Origin: an uncultured Pontibacter sp.
Lineage (GTDB): Bacteria; Bacteroidota; Bacteroidia; Cytophagales; Hymenobacteraceae
Assembly: GCF_947492645.1 (NCBI RefSeq)
Contig: NZ_CANLMZ010000006.1
Location: forward strand, 496,001-560,000
Direction of reading: 5' to 3'
Length of the DNA stretch: 64,000 nt
A program made the position numbers and the translations under genes. How positions within the stretch are numbered: position 1 is the stretch's first letter; the number at the start of each line of letters is the position of its first letter. The notes beneath the pieces were generated by a model. That model saw nothing but the letters and a program-made list of their open reading frames with translations, ran no database searches and was not told the DNA's origin. Shown piece after piece: positions 19,946-29,007 of this stretch.

Positions 19946-20215
19946 TTACTGCGCTTTCTTTACTTCTTTTGATGTATCTGCTTTAGCAGCATCAGGTTTT
20001 GCACAGCAGGACTTGGCTGCAGTACCGGCTGTAGCAGTTGCTTCCTTAGCCATGTGGCAGCTTTCGGCTTTGGCCTCGGCCTTTTTGCTTTTCTTCTTTT
20101 TACCGCCATCTTTTGCGGCATGTTCCATCGTGCATTTAACGCCTTCACAGGCCATGGCAGGCGCAGCAGAGCCTAGTAAACCAACAACAGCAAGGGCAAG
20201 AATTATTTTCTTCAT
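19946..20215 (-). CDS. small secreted Cys/His/Lys-rich protein, possible metal binder
   Basis: An 89-residue protein with a clear signal peptide (MKKIILALAVVGLLGSAAPAMA). The mature part starts CEGVKCTMEH, followed by a poly-lysine patch (GGKKKKSKKAEAK), CHMAKE and KSCCAKPD. Five or so cysteines with His and Met in a lysine/alanine-rich, disordered background suggest a periplasmic metal (copper or other soft ion) binder, but no family is recognised. Its own terminator follows. The composition makes chance reading frames possible, yet the signal peptide argues for a gene. Confidence 0.7.
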   Translation of the reverse strand: MKKIILALAVVGLLGSAAPAMACEGVKCTMEHAAKDGGKKKKSKKAEAKAESCHMAKEATATAGTAAKSCCAKPDAAKADTSKEVKKAQ

Positions 20216-20327
20216 GTGTACCAGCTTAATTTACTTTAAACAAAACAAACTACCTTTAGTTTCTTGATCGTAAATGTACAAATAGTGTGCAATACGCCAA
20301 ATGATATTCATCAGTTATTAAATTGCC

Positions 20328-22592
20328 TTGAACTACAGAAAAATAAGTTACCTGGTGCTGCTGCTGGTGGCCATACTTACTGTTGCAAGTATATTTTTTG
20401 CCTCCCGGCTGCGCTTCGATTATAACTTCGACAACTTTTTCCCGAAAGGTGATCCCGACCTGACGTACTATTTTGACTATCGTGATAAGTTCGGCAACGA
20501 CAACGATTACCTGCTCATCGGTCTGGATAATAAGAAAAGCATTTTCGATACGGAATTCCTGACGAAAGTAGACAGTCTCACCGCTTTTCTGCAGCGGCAG
20601 CGGCATATCGAGTCGGTGCTCTCTCCTACTACCATAAAAAGTCCGGTTATAGAGCAATTCGGTTATTTCGAGATTCCATACTTGCATGTGGCGGAGCCCG
20701 AACGGTTTGAGCAGGATTCTATACTTATTTACGCTTCCAGAGAGTTGGTGGGCACGTTGTTTTCTGAGGATGCCACCGCTGTCTCGCTTTTTGTGCAGAC
20801 AACCGATGACTTATCAAAAGAAGCAAGCGATACCCTTATTGCCGCGCTTAACCTTAAACTGCAGGAGTTACAATTACAGGATTACCACCTGGCTGGCAAG
20901 GCATTGGCACAGTCAGTTTTTGTAGATAAGATGCAGGTGGAACTGGCCATTTTTATGTCTGCTTCCATCCTGTTGGTGATCATTTTTCTCTGGATCACTT
21001 TCCGTACGCTTTTGGGGGTGCTGGTGCCTTTGGTGGTAGTGCTGCTATCTGTTATCTGGAGCCTTGGTGTGATGGGGCTGTTTAACAAACCCATCGATAT
21101 TATGACGGTGCTGCTACCAACAATCATGTTTGTAGTAGGCATGTCTGATGTGATCCACATACTCTCCCGGTACATGACCGAGATAAGCCAGGGAGCTGAC
21201 AAAATAAAAGCGCTGAAGGTTACTTTAAAAGAAGTGGGTATGGCCACGCTGCTAACTTCTGTTACAACGGCAGTAGGTTTTCTTACGCTGCTTACTACCG
21301 CTATTGTACCTATTCGTAACTTCGGTTTGTATACCGCCATCTCCATTGGTTTGGCATTTATACTTGCTTTCTCTGTACTGCCTGCCATACTTTTGCTCCT
21401 CAAGAAACCCAACCCGGTTAAAGCCCGAAAGGTCAGCTTGTCCTGGCCCATCCTGCTGCGCCGTATGCTGCGCTTCGTTTTCCGAAAGCCAGGCATTATA
21501 CTATCATTAAGTGCTGTTGTCACGGTTCTCAGCCTGGTAGGCATCAGCATGATTAAAGTTGACACAACCTTACTTGAAGACCTTGGCGACGATGACCCGA
21601 TCATACTTGACTTTAAGTACTTTGAAGATAAATTCTCTGGCGTTCGCCCGTTTGAGCTTCACCTGCTCGCGGCTCCCGGCCATACCATGTATGATAAAGA
21701 AGTGCTGCAAGAGATTGATGAGATTGAAAATTACCTTTATACTACCTACGGCCTCAACTTTATAAGCTCTCCTGCCACTATAGTAAAGACCATAAACAGA
21801 GCACAGAACGGAGGCCTGAATGAATATTACACCTTGCCTGAAAATCCGGAGCAACTGCAGCGGGTAAATCGCCAGTTACAGGCTTTCAAAAACAGAAGCG
21901 AGCTGCGAAGCATTGTAACTCCGGCTGCTACTGAAGGGCGCCTTTCCGGTAAAATGACAGATATAGGCAGCGCAAAGGCTACTGTATTAAACGACTCTCT
22001 CCGCAGTTTCATAGCTGAGAATATAAACCCGAAATACCTGCAGACACGCCTGACCGGAAGTGCCTTATTGCTTGACAAAAACAACGAGTACGTGACGCTA
22101 AACATGATGCAGGGCCTGCTGATTGCTTTCGGGGTGATTGCGTTGATTGTCGGTTTAATTTTCAGGTCCTTGAGAATGGTGCTGATCTCGCTGGTGCCCA
22201 ACATTATACCATTGCTCATGATCGGCGGAATTATGGGCTTTATGGGCATCAACATGACAGTATCGGTTTCTATTGTTTTTACGATTGCCTTCGGTATTGC
22301 TGTAGACGACACCATTCATTTCCTGAGTAAGCTAAAGCTCGAGCTTGCTGCAGGCAGGTCGTTGCCCTACGCCATCAAACGCACTTTTATCTCTGCAGGT
22401 AAAGCAATCCTGATTACTTCCTGCATTTTAATGGGGGGCTTTATGACGCTTATACTATCTACCTTTGATGCAACGTTTTATGTTGGGTTGTTTGTGAGCC
22501 TCACGCTGCTTTTTGCTGTCGTCGCTGACCTTTATTTACTGCCCCTGCTTATCCTGTATTTTTATAAGCCAGCCAAAAAAGTGAAGCGTTAA
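20328..22592 (+). CDS. MMPL/RND-superfamily exporter (HAE3-like)
   Basis: Inner-membrane transporter of 754 residues with two related halves, each with one helix, a large periplasmic loop and five further helices: TM1 YLVLLLVAILTVASIFFA, helices 2-6 from about residue 205, TM7 near 390 and the closing set from about 590. Motifs include GMSDVIHILSRYM and FGIAVDDTIHFLSKLK, the Asp-containing proton relay of RND/MMPL proteins. Substrates of related HAE3/MMPL proteins include hopanoids and lipids. An in-frame stop at 20319 leaves TTG at 20328 as the likely start, an unusual initiator. No membrane-fusion or TolC partner is adjacent. Confidence 0.9.
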   Translation: MNYRKISYLVLLLVAILTVASIFFASRLRFDYNFDNFFPKGDPDLTYYFDYRDKFGNDNDYLLIGLDNKKSIFDTEFLTKVDSLTAFLQRQRHIESVLSPTTIKSPVIEQFGYFEIPYLHVAEPERFEQDSILIYASRELVGTLFSEDATAVSLFVQTTDDLSKEASDTLIAALNLKLQELQLQDYHLAGKALAQSVFVDKMQVELAIFMSASILLVIIFLWITFRTLLGVLVPLVVVLLSVIWSLGVMGLFNKPIDIMTVLLPTIMFVVGMSDVIHILSRYMTEISQGADKIKALKVTLKEVGMATLLTSVTTAVGFLTLLTTAIVPIRNFGLYTAISIGLAFILAFSVLPAILLLLKKPNPVKARKVSLSWPILLRRMLRFVFRKPGIILSLSAVVTVLSLVGISMIKVDTTLLEDLGDDDPIILDFKYFEDKFSGVRPFELHLLAAPGHTMYDKEVLQEIDEIENYLYTTYGLNFISSPATIVKTINRAQNGGLNEYYTLPENPEQLQRVNRQLQAFKNRSELRSIVTPAATEGRLSGKMTDIGSAKATVLNDSLRSFIAENINPKYLQTRLTGSALLLDKNNEYVTLNMMQGLLIAFGVIALIVGLIFRSLRMVLISLVPNIIPLLMIGGIMGFMGINMTVSVSIVFTIAFGIAVDDTIHFLSKLKLELAAGRSLPYAIKRTFISAGKAILITSCILMGGFMTLILSTFDATFYVGLFVSLTLLFAVVADLYLLPLLILYFYKPAKKVKR

Positions 22593-22647
22593 TCGGATAA
22601 GATGCTCATATTTGTAGATAATTTGTGAGACTTAGTTATTGGAGTGT

Positions 22648-23244
22648 ATGATGAGAAGATTTTTGATGGCGGTGCTGTTTAGCCTGGCTTTTGCAGGCGT
22701 GCAGGCGCAGGATGCTAAACAGAAAGTGCAGGAAGATAAACTTTCACGCTTAATGGAAGAGCGGGAGCAGCTCGTAATGGAGTACCAGTATTACAACCAG
22801 CAAAACAGTAATTTCTGGGGCAAAAAGTCTAAAAGCGATCTGCTCAGTATCGTAGAAACACTCAAAAAGATCATCAACAAAGACACCGAACTTATAGCCG
22901 CTGTTAAAGAGGCAAGTATAAAAAAGATAGCCGAGAGCACCGTGGGTGCCCAGCGCGAGGGCAAAATCATTCGCGAAGACCAACGCATTATTGATGCTCG
23001 ATTTGCTAATCTGCAGAGCCAGGTAAAAACGCTGCAATCGCAGCTAAAAAAACGTGAGCGCACGATAAAGGACCTGGAAGAACAGGTTAATGCGTCTGCT
23101 GAACTGCGGTACGGAAAAGACAAAGTGATTTCTATACTTGCGGTGGTGTGTTTTATACTGCTGCTGTACGCGGTGTTTTTGCAGGTGCGCTTAGGCAAGG
23201 CAAAAGCAGCGGCGGCTAAACCAAGAGCGCGCAAAAAAGTATAA
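22648..23244 (+). CDS. exported coiled-coil protein with C-terminal membrane anchor
   Basis: About 198 residues. A signal-like N-terminus (RRFLMAVLFSLAFAGVQAQ) is followed by a highly charged coiled coil from about residue 25 to 145 (EEREQLVMEYQYYNQQ, LQSQVKTLQSQLKKRERTIKDLEEQ). A single membrane helix (VISILAVVCFILLLYAVFLQV) leads to a basic tail ending PRARKKV. The topology suggests a periplasmic coiled coil held by the inner membrane with a short cytoplasmic tail. No family is recognised. It lies 55 bases after the exporter, possibly in its transcript. ATG at 22648 or 22651 are both possible. Confidence 0.78.
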   Translation: MMRRFLMAVLFSLAFAGVQAQDAKQKVQEDKLSRLMEEREQLVMEYQYYNQQNSNFWGKKSKSDLLSIVETLKKIINKDTELIAAVKEASIKKIAESTVGAQREGKIIREDQRIIDARFANLQSQVKTLQSQLKKRERTIKDLEEQVNASAELRYGKDKVISILAVVCFILLLYAVFLQVRLGKAKAAAAKPRARKKV

Positions 23245-23333
23245 TCAAAGCCGGTTTGTTGAATTTTGCAGGCAAGGCCAATGTTATACTTAGCTTACTG
23301 CATTGCATTAAATAATTAACATAGATTTAAGAG

Positions 23334-23359
23334 AAGGCTGGCGAGACAAAACCAGCCTT
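23334..23359 (+). terminator. hairpin upstream of the helicase gene
   Basis: AAGGCTGG (23334-23341) pairs with CCAGCCTT (23352-23359) and a short T-rich tract follows. It ends only 15 bases before the helicase ATG. It may end transcription from the coiled-coil gene or act as a leader hairpin for the helicase message. Confidence 0.6.
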
Positions 23360-23373
23360 TCTTGTTTACATAC

Positions 23374-25320
23374 ATGAGCGAAATATTATTAGAACTAAAG
23401 CAGGTACAGGAACTGCTGAAGATAGAACAAGAGGAAGATCGCCAGCAATACAAGATCAAGAGCCTTAAGAGCACTATTGCAGAGCGTAAAGCCATGGGCT
23501 TTTGCTGGTATCCTGTTACAATCACCAAAGAAGAAATCGGCTTTGGAAGCAAGGTGGTCATAGAGTTAGAGCGCACCAAAGACAGAGACAATCTTCACCT
23601 GTTTCAGGCTGGTAAAACGGCAGCGCTGTTCAGCAATTCGAGTGGCGAGCGGCAAACCTTAAACGGTGTGATTGTGGGCATTAAGCGTAACAAAGTTATA
23701 CTTGCCACCAACCGCGAAGACCTGCCGGAATGGGTAGACGATGGCCGTTTGGGCTTAGACCTTACTTTTGACGAAATGAGCTATCGGGAAATGGAGATAG
23801 CCATGAAAAAAGTGACCGAGGCCTATAAAACCCGCCTTGCTGAGCTACGCGATATACTTTTAGGCGATCTGCCTGCCCGTTTTACAGACGTTACAATGGC
23901 CTCTATTCCTGTGCTAAATCCATCGCAGAACGAGGCGGTGCAGAAGATTGTGCAGGCAAAAGATGTGGCTATCATACATGGCCCCCCGGGTACCGGTAAA
24001 ACTACCACGCTGGTGCAGGCTATACTTACAACACTTGAAACACAAAAGCGCCTGCTCGTTACTGCGCCATCCAATACAGCTGTTGACCTGCTGACAGAAA
24101 AGCTGGCTAACGAAGGTGTAAACGTGATTCGCATTGGCAACCCGTCGCGTGTGTCTGATGTGTTGCTGGAGCATACGCTGGACGCGCAGATCATGAGCCA
24201 CCGTTCTTATAAAAGCCTGAAAGACCACCGCAAAACAGCTGAAGAATACAAACGCATGGCTTACCAGTATAAGCGTAAATTCGGCCACGAGGAACGGGCA
24301 CAACGCCAGTTTTTTAAGGCTGAAAGCCACCGCATGCTGGTAGAAGCCGATCGCATTGAAGAGTATATCACGGAAGATCTTTTAAATAATGTGCAGGTGA
24401 TTACCTGTACGTTGGTAGGTGCAGCTAACAAAGCCATCCGCCACCTGGAGTACGATACCGTGTTTATTGACGAGGCGGCACAGGCCCTGGAACCAGCCTG
24501 CTGGGTGCCTATTACGCGCGCCAAGCGTGTTGTGCTGGCCGGCGACCATTGTCAGCTTCCTCCTACTGTTAAATCTTTTGAGGCTGAGAAGGGCGGTTTG
24601 GGTAAAACTTTATTTGAGAAGTGCATTGAGCGGCAACCCGATGTGGCTGTGATGCTGAAGACGCAGTACCGCATGCACCACCACATCATGGAGTTTTCTA
24701 ACCAGCAGTTTTACCACAGCGAATTGCTGGCTCACGAAAGCGTGCACAGCAGCGACCTGCATGAGTTTAATGCACACTTCGCTCCCGGCCTGGCTGTGGA
24801 GTTTGTAGATACGGCCGGATGCGGCTACAACGAAATCGTGAACCCAGAGGCGCAAAGCTCTGCCAACCCCGATGAAGCTGACCTGCTGCTGAACCACCTG
24901 GTGCATTTACTTAAAGATTACACGCATGCTGATGAAGAGGTGGAGCACCTGCGCATTGGCGTAATTGCCCCATACCGGGCCCAGATAAACTACCTGGAGG
25001 ACAAAGTAGAGCATATTCCGCAGCTGCACGAACTTAGGCAAAAGCGCCTTTTATCGGTGGGTACCGTAGATAGTTTTCAGGGGCAGGAACGTGACATCAT
25101 CTACATCAGCATGACACGCAGCAACGAGCAGGGCGAAATCGGATTCCTTGCTGATATCAGGCGTATGAATGTAGGCATGACACGCGCTAAAAAGAAACTG
25201 GTGATAGTCGGCGACAGCGCCACGTTAAGCAACCACCCGTTTTACGCAGCTTTTCTGGCTTACGCCGAAAGTATAAATGCATACCGAAGCGCCTGGGAAT
25301 TAACAGAAATTATGCCTTAG
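23374..25320 (+). CDS. SF1B DNA/RNA helicase, UPF1/IGHMBP2-like
   Basis: ATP-dependent helicase of 648 residues. An N-terminal beta-barrel region (about 40-130) precedes RecA domain 1, with Walker A HGPPGTGKTTT (203-210 core), motif Ia TAPSNTAVDLL and motif II DEAAQALEP near residue 365. RecA domain 2 has LKTQYRMH, VDSFQGQERDIIYISMTRSN and MNVGMTRAKKKLVIVGD. This matches the Smubp2/DNA2-NAM7 group, which unwinds 5' to 3'. The bacterial role is unclear. The ATG at 23374 is preferred over a TTG four codons upstream. Confidence 0.93.
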   Translation: MSEILLELKQVQELLKIEQEEDRQQYKIKSLKSTIAERKAMGFCWYPVTITKEEIGFGSKVVIELERTKDRDNLHLFQAGKTAALFSNSSGERQTLNGVIVGIKRNKVILATNREDLPEWVDDGRLGLDLTFDEMSYREMEIAMKKVTEAYKTRLAELRDILLGDLPARFTDVTMASIPVLNPSQNEAVQKIVQAKDVAIIHGPPGTGKTTTLVQAILTTLETQKRLLVTAPSNTAVDLLTEKLANEGVNVIRIGNPSRVSDVLLEHTLDAQIMSHRSYKSLKDHRKTAEEYKRMAYQYKRKFGHEERAQRQFFKAESHRMLVEADRIEEYITEDLLNNVQVITCTLVGAANKAIRHLEYDTVFIDEAAQALEPACWVPITRAKRVVLAGDHCQLPPTVKSFEAEKGGLGKTLFEKCIERQPDVAVMLKTQYRMHHHIMEFSNQQFYHSELLAHESVHSSDLHEFNAHFAPGLAVEFVDTAGCGYNEIVNPEAQSSANPDEADLLLNHLVHLLKDYTHADEEVEHLRIGVIAPYRAQINYLEDKVEHIPQLHELRQKRLLSVGTVDSFQGQERDIIYISMTRSNEQGEIGFLADIRRMNVGMTRAKKKLVIVGDSATLSNHPFYAAFLAYAESINAYRSAWELTEIMP

Positions 25321-25412
25321 CAGTATCAATTACAGGTAAACATAAGTATAAATTAGACCAAGGTCCATATTTTTTGTACCTTACACAAATTGAGAAACAA
25401 AACCTCTAAAAC

Positions 25413-25928
25413 ATGAAAATAGAGAAAAACAAAGTGGTTACGCTCACCTACGAGCTAAGAATCTTAGACGAGAACGGTGAGCAGAACCTGGTTGAAACTG
25501 CCAACGAAGAGCATCCAATGGTGTTTATATATGGCATGAGCGGCCTTCCAGATCAGTTCGAAGATAGTTTGGCGGGCTTAGGTGCCGGTGATACATTTGA
25601 TTTTAAACTTGATTCAGAAGAAGGATACGGCGACATTAATCCTGAAGCTGTGGTAGATCTGCCGCTTAGCGTATTCGAAATTGAAGGCAGCGTGCCGGAT
25701 AACATGCTGGAGGAAGGTAACTTTATTCCGATGACCGACAGCGAGGGCAACCAATTGCAGGGCCGTGTTAAAGAAATTAAGGCTGATGCGGTTACCATGG
25801 ACTTTAACCACCCGCTGGCTGGCAAGGAGTTATACTTTAAAGGCACCGTTGCCAAAGTACGCGAGGCTACCCAGGAAGAACTTGACCATGGACACGTACA
25901 CGGCGAAGGCGGTGTGCACCATCATTAA
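25413..25928 (+). CDS. slyD: FKBP-type peptidyl-prolyl isomerase, SlyD-like
   Basis: Prolyl isomerase and chaperone of 171 residues. The FKBP fold is split by an insert-in-flap domain as in SlyD: MKIEKNKVVTLTYELRILDENG, HPMVFIYGMSGLPDQFEDSLAGLGAGDTFDFKL, EEGYGDINPEAV, then the flap and DFNHPLAGKELYFKGTVAKVR. The C-terminal tail HGHVHGEGGVHHH is histidine-rich, as in nickel-binding SlyD, but shorter and without cysteines. It may therefore bind Ni or Zn ions. It is monocistronic, with a strong terminator at 25994. Confidence 0.93.
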   Translation: MKIEKNKVVTLTYELRILDENGEQNLVETANEEHPMVFIYGMSGLPDQFEDSLAGLGAGDTFDFKLDSEEGYGDINPEAVVDLPLSVFEIEGSVPDNMLEEGNFIPMTDSEGNQLQGRVKEIKADAVTMDFNHPLAGKELYFKGTVAKVREATQEELDHGHVHGEGGVHHH

Positions 25929-25993
25929 GAAATACAATAAACAAACTTTCAACTTGGCTTAATACGCTGCGTTGAGTTTCGTTTTGCCACAAG

Positions 25994-26024
25994 AAAGCAC
26001 AGGTATAGTTCCTGTGCTTTTTTT
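25994..26024 (+). terminator. intrinsic terminator after the FKBP gene
   Basis: Perfect 10-base stem AAAGCACAGG / CCTGTGCTTT (25994-26003 and 26011-26020) with a 7-base loop, running into a seven-base T-run. It lies 66 bases beyond the FKBP stop. Confidence 0.88.
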
Positions 26025-26125
26025 GTTAAGCCCCCTCCTGTGTCTGTATAATAGCAATAAGTATAATTTGAGGTAGGTTTATACTTTGCAGTTTCGGCTT
26101 TCGATTCCTTACCCATACTTACTGT

Positions 26126-26710
26126 TTAAAGATGCGGCCTCACTTCCGCTACATACTGCATTAACTCAGGGAAAAAGGCATCAAATTCGGCGCCGTATAA
26201 AGTATAGTTTTGCTCCAGTTCATATACTGCAGTCTCCATGCCGGATGCAAAGGCTGCCCTCCTGCTCATACCAGTTAAGGCCCGACCGATGCCCTCCAAC
26301 TCGGCATACCCTAACAGCCAGTTGTGCTGCATCATGTGCGTTAATGTATACTTCATTCGCTCAGGCAGTAAGTTGTAGTGCACATTTACAATGGCGTATA
26401 CTTTTTTGGTGTATGCTCTAAGAGGCTCCTGGGCATAGGTCTCAAACCTGGATGCCAGAAAATGATCGTAATACATATCGGCGATTACAGGCGCAAATTT
26501 TCGGTACTGAGGGCGTAGGCGGGCCTTTGTCTCTGCCACTATTTCATGGTTGTCGGTGTAGCTGTCAATCAGGCGGTGCAGCTTAATGCCCTTTGCCACT
26601 TCAGGGGCGTAAAGCGTTGCCTGCTTGCCTTTAACAGTATCTGCAATAAAGTTTCCTAAAAGCAACTCAGGGTTATCGCCGGATAAAAATGCGTGTGCCA
26701 GAAAATTCAC
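26126..26710 (-). CDS. acpH: acyl-carrier-protein phosphodiesterase (DUF479)
   Basis: Removes the 4'-phosphopantetheine arm from holo-ACP. The 194-residue all-helical protein starts MNFLAHAFLSGDNPELLLGNFIADTVKG and continues GIKLHRLIDSYTDNH and VIADMYYDHFLA. These carry the conserved His/Asp residues of the HD-like metal site in AcpH. Length matches the family. It is alone on the minus strand, convergent with the FKBP gene. Confidence 0.92.
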   Translation of the reverse strand: MNFLAHAFLSGDNPELLLGNFIADTVKGKQATLYAPEVAKGIKLHRLIDSYTDNHEIVAETKARLRPQYRKFAPVIADMYYDHFLASRFETYAQEPLRAYTKKVYAIVNVHYNLLPERMKYTLTHMMQHNWLLGYAELEGIGRALTGMSRRAAFASGMETAVYELEQNYTLYGAEFDAFFPELMQYVAEVRPHL

Positions 26711-26848
26711 AGGCGTTGGTGGTTAGTTAAAGTATAAACTTATATGTGTAACGTATGTTTAACGCGCAACATGCTTCAGTAAGCCATAATATAAACCCTT
26801 ACGAGTATAGGCGCGTAATCAAAACACACTACTACAAAGTATATAACT

Positions 26849-27352
26849 ATGGATAACAATCAAAACACACAAGAAAGCCTGAACAAACTAATAGATATGA
26901 TCAAAGACGTAGACATTGCTATGATGACTACAATTGACGATGACGGCAGCCTGAGAAGCAGACCTATGCGCACAAGCAAAGTGGATGCTAGCGGCGACCT
27001 TTGGTTTTTTACAGGCTATGCCTCTGGCAAATCGCACGAAATAAAGGACAACGACGCACATGTAAACCTGAGCTATGCAAAACCAAGCGACGAATTGTAT
27101 GTTTCGGTATCTGGAAAAGCTACGCTTACCAAAGACAAGCAAAAGATTGAGGAGTTGTGGAGCCCTGTGCTGAAGGCCTGGTTTCCGAATGGAAAAGACG
27201 ACCCGAATGTTAGCTTAATTAGAGTGCAGATTGAGAAGGCTGAATACTGGGACGCGCCAAACAGTACTCTTGTGCAGCTTTATGGCATGGCTAAAGCAGC
27301 TATTACCGGCGACAGGGCAAGACCAGGAGATAACGAAAAGATAAATTTATAA
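26849..27352 (+). CDS. pyridoxamine 5'-phosphate oxidase-related, general stress protein 26-like
   Basis: A 167-residue split-barrel flavin-binding protein. The start LIDMIKDVDIAMMTTIDDDGSLRSRPM and DLWFFTGYASGKSHEIKDNDAHVNLSYA are typical of the GSP26 group. These bind FMN or FAD and have been linked to stress response. The final part (AAITGDRARPGDNEKI) is the usual tail. It should not be the true PdxH. A terminator follows closely. Confidence 0.9.
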   Translation: MDNNQNTQESLNKLIDMIKDVDIAMMTTIDDDGSLRSRPMRTSKVDASGDLWFFTGYASGKSHEIKDNDAHVNLSYAKPSDELYVSVSGKATLTKDKQKIEELWSPVLKAWFPNGKDDPNVSLIRVQIEKAEYWDAPNSTLVQLYGMAKAAITGDRARPGDNEKINL

Positions 27353-27383
27353 GTATAACTAGAGGCCTATAGCTTGAAAGCAG

Positions 27384-27420
27384 CACCTGCTAAACTTTAC
27401 CGTTTGGCAGGTGTTTTTTT
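27384..27420 (+). terminator. intrinsic terminator after the PNPOx-like gene
   Basis: Twelve-base stem CACCTGCTAAAC / GTTTGGCAGGTG with one G-U wobble, a 6-base loop (27396-27401) and seven T residues. It lies 31 bases after the stop at 27352. Confidence 0.9.
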
Positions 27421-27463
27421 GTTGTATACATTTATATGACCATACCCTGTAAATTAACCTGAC

Positions 27464-28192
27464 TTGACTACGCCATCACCCGCTTCAGCACGCCTTACTA
27501 CCCTAACTCTTTTTAAAGTAAAAGATGGCCATATACGGTGGGGCCTTTCCCAAATGGGAACGTCCGTACCAGTACTTAACAAAACACCCGGTTTGCTTTT
27601 TTACAAATTACTGGGCAGCGGCCATGGGAAGGGCTTCAGCATAAAGCCAAATTTTAAGCGTTATGGTTTGCTTTGCACCTGGGAAAACGAGCAGGCAGCT
27701 GATGCTTTTCTCAACACCTCTGATTTGATGGAGAATTACAAAAGCCATACTTCTGAGTCATGGACTGTAAAGCTACTTCCTTTTCAAGCGCATGGGCAAT
27801 GGGACAAGCAGGAGCCTTTCTCTCCTACTTTAACAGATAACTATACAGATGGTCCTCTAGCGGTGCTTACCCGCGCAAGTATAAACTGGATGGCGCTTCC
27901 CGGTTTCTGGCGCTTTGTTCCTAAAACAAGTAAAGCCTTAGATGCTGCAGAGGGTTTAATCTGCTCTATTGGTTTGGGGGAACTTCCTTTTATCAGGCAG
28001 GCTACCTTTAGCATTTGGGAAAGTATGGACGCCATGCGACAGTATGCCTATAAAAACCCGCTACATCAGGAAGTGATGCGCCGCACCAGAAGCGAGAACT
28101 GGTACAGCGAAGAGCTTTTTGCGCGCTTTAAGCCCATTGCCAGCCAAGGAACCTGGAATGGAACAGATCCGTTGGCGCAGTTGATGTTGTAG
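27464..28192 (+). CDS. spheroidene monooxygenase-like (CrtA family) protein
   Basis: A 242-residue protein of the CrtA-like family, which in phototrophs adds a keto group to acyclic carotenoids. It shows LTLFKVKDGHIRWGLSQMG, FYKLLGSGHGKGFSIKPNFKRYGLLCTWE and the closing block GLGELPFIRQATFSIWESMDAMRQYAY, then NWYSEELFARF. In pigmented Bacteroidota it probably takes part in carotenoid oxidation, but no crt gene is adjacent and this is inference from family. I see no ATG near the start, so TTG at 27464 is used; the true start may be slightly downstream. Confidence 0.75.
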   Translation: MTTPSPASARLTTLTLFKVKDGHIRWGLSQMGTSVPVLNKTPGLLFYKLLGSGHGKGFSIKPNFKRYGLLCTWENEQAADAFLNTSDLMENYKSHTSESWTVKLLPFQAHGQWDKQEPFSPTLTDNYTDGPLAVLTRASINWMALPGFWRFVPKTSKALDAAEGLICSIGLGELPFIRQATFSIWESMDAMRQYAYKNPLHQEVMRRTRSENWYSEELFARFKPIASQGTWNGTDPLAQLML

Positions 28193-28200
28193 TAAGTCGC

Positions 28201-28908
28201 TCACTTTCTTATCCGCTGAGCGATATCCTCAAGCAAATCTACCTGTATCTGCTGTATCTCAATCAGGCGCTGGTTCTGCTGAATGATCAGGTGGTCAATT
28301 TTTTCGTGCAGTAGCCTTATCTCCAGTTCCGCTTTAAGGTTTACCTGGTAATCATACTCTGAGCGCTGGCGGTCTTTGGCCTCTTTGCGGTTTTGGCTCA
28401 TCATGATAATAGGGGCTTGTATGGCAGCAAGGCATGAAAGTATGAGGTTTAAGAGTATAAAAGGGTAAGGGTCAAAGGGTTTTGTGGAGAACAGGAATAC
28501 GTTGACAGCCATCCAGCTAAACAGAAATAGAAAAAAGAGGCTGATAAACGTCCAGCTACCTCCAAAGTAAGCAATAGTATCTGATAGGCGTTGCCCTAGT
28601 GTCAGCTTCTCCGCAAGTTCGTCTTCTATGTTGCTGGAGAGCAGTTCATGCTTGTTTATACTTTGTAAAACCTCATCTTCCAGCTTAGAAATTTCGCCTA
28701 TTTCGCGCTTTAGCAGTTGCTCGAGGTATAATTTCCGATAGTGGTTAAGTGCAGCCAGCGATATGAAATGGTGCTCAGAAAAATCGGGGTGTTCTGCTTT
28801 GATAAGGTTGAGGATGCTGGAGCGTATACTTGTGGCGGCTACCAACTGCTGCATTGGAAGCTGTTTTTTAGTAACCTGGCAATAGCCTGTTTTGTGATGC
28901 GTTTTCAT
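28201..28908 (-). CDS. DUF1003 membrane protein
   Basis: Cytoplasmic-membrane protein of about 235 residues. The N-terminal soluble part has GYCQVTKKQLPMQQL, helices and the block LGQRLSDTIAYFGGSWTFISLFFLFLFSWMAVNVFLF, the DUF1003 signature with its first membrane helix. A second helix follows (YPFILLNLILSCLAAIQAPIIMMSQNR), then a coiled coil (DYQVNLKAELEIRLLHEKIDHL) to the end. The function is unknown. I use the ATG at 28908; an upstream in-frame ATG at 28953 would add 15 residues that do not look conserved. It faces the CrtA-like gene. Confidence 0.85.
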   Translation of the reverse strand: MKTHHKTGYCQVTKKQLPMQQLVAATSIRSSILNLIKAEHPDFSEHHFISLAALNHYRKLYLEQLLKREIGEISKLEDEVLQSINKHELLSSNIEDELAEKLTLGQRLSDTIAYFGGSWTFISLFFLFLFSWMAVNVFLFSTKPFDPYPFILLNLILSCLAAIQAPIIMMSQNRKEAKDRQRSEYDYQVNLKAELEIRLLHEKIDHLIIQQNQRLIEIQQIQVDLLEDIAQRIRK

Positions 28909-28967
28909 GTGGCATGGACTTAGCTTTACATACGCGTAAAAGCCAGACGCCATTGAACAGCTAAAAT

Positions 28968-29001
28968 AAAAAAGCTACCTGATGGTGCAGGCAGCTTTTT
29001 T
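28968..29001. terminator. intrinsic terminator of the DsbA-like gene
   Basis: Fourteen-base arms (28968-28981 and 28988-29001) with one mismatch and a 6-base loop, flanked by six A and six T residues. On the minus strand it directly follows the DsbA-like stop (29008). Confidence 0.87.
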
Positions 29002-29007
29002 AGATGA

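Noticed and set aside
20882..21604. 240-codon minus-strand frame opposite the MMPL exporter
   Set aside because: Ser/Thr/Arg-rich sequence typical of antisense frames over membrane helices.
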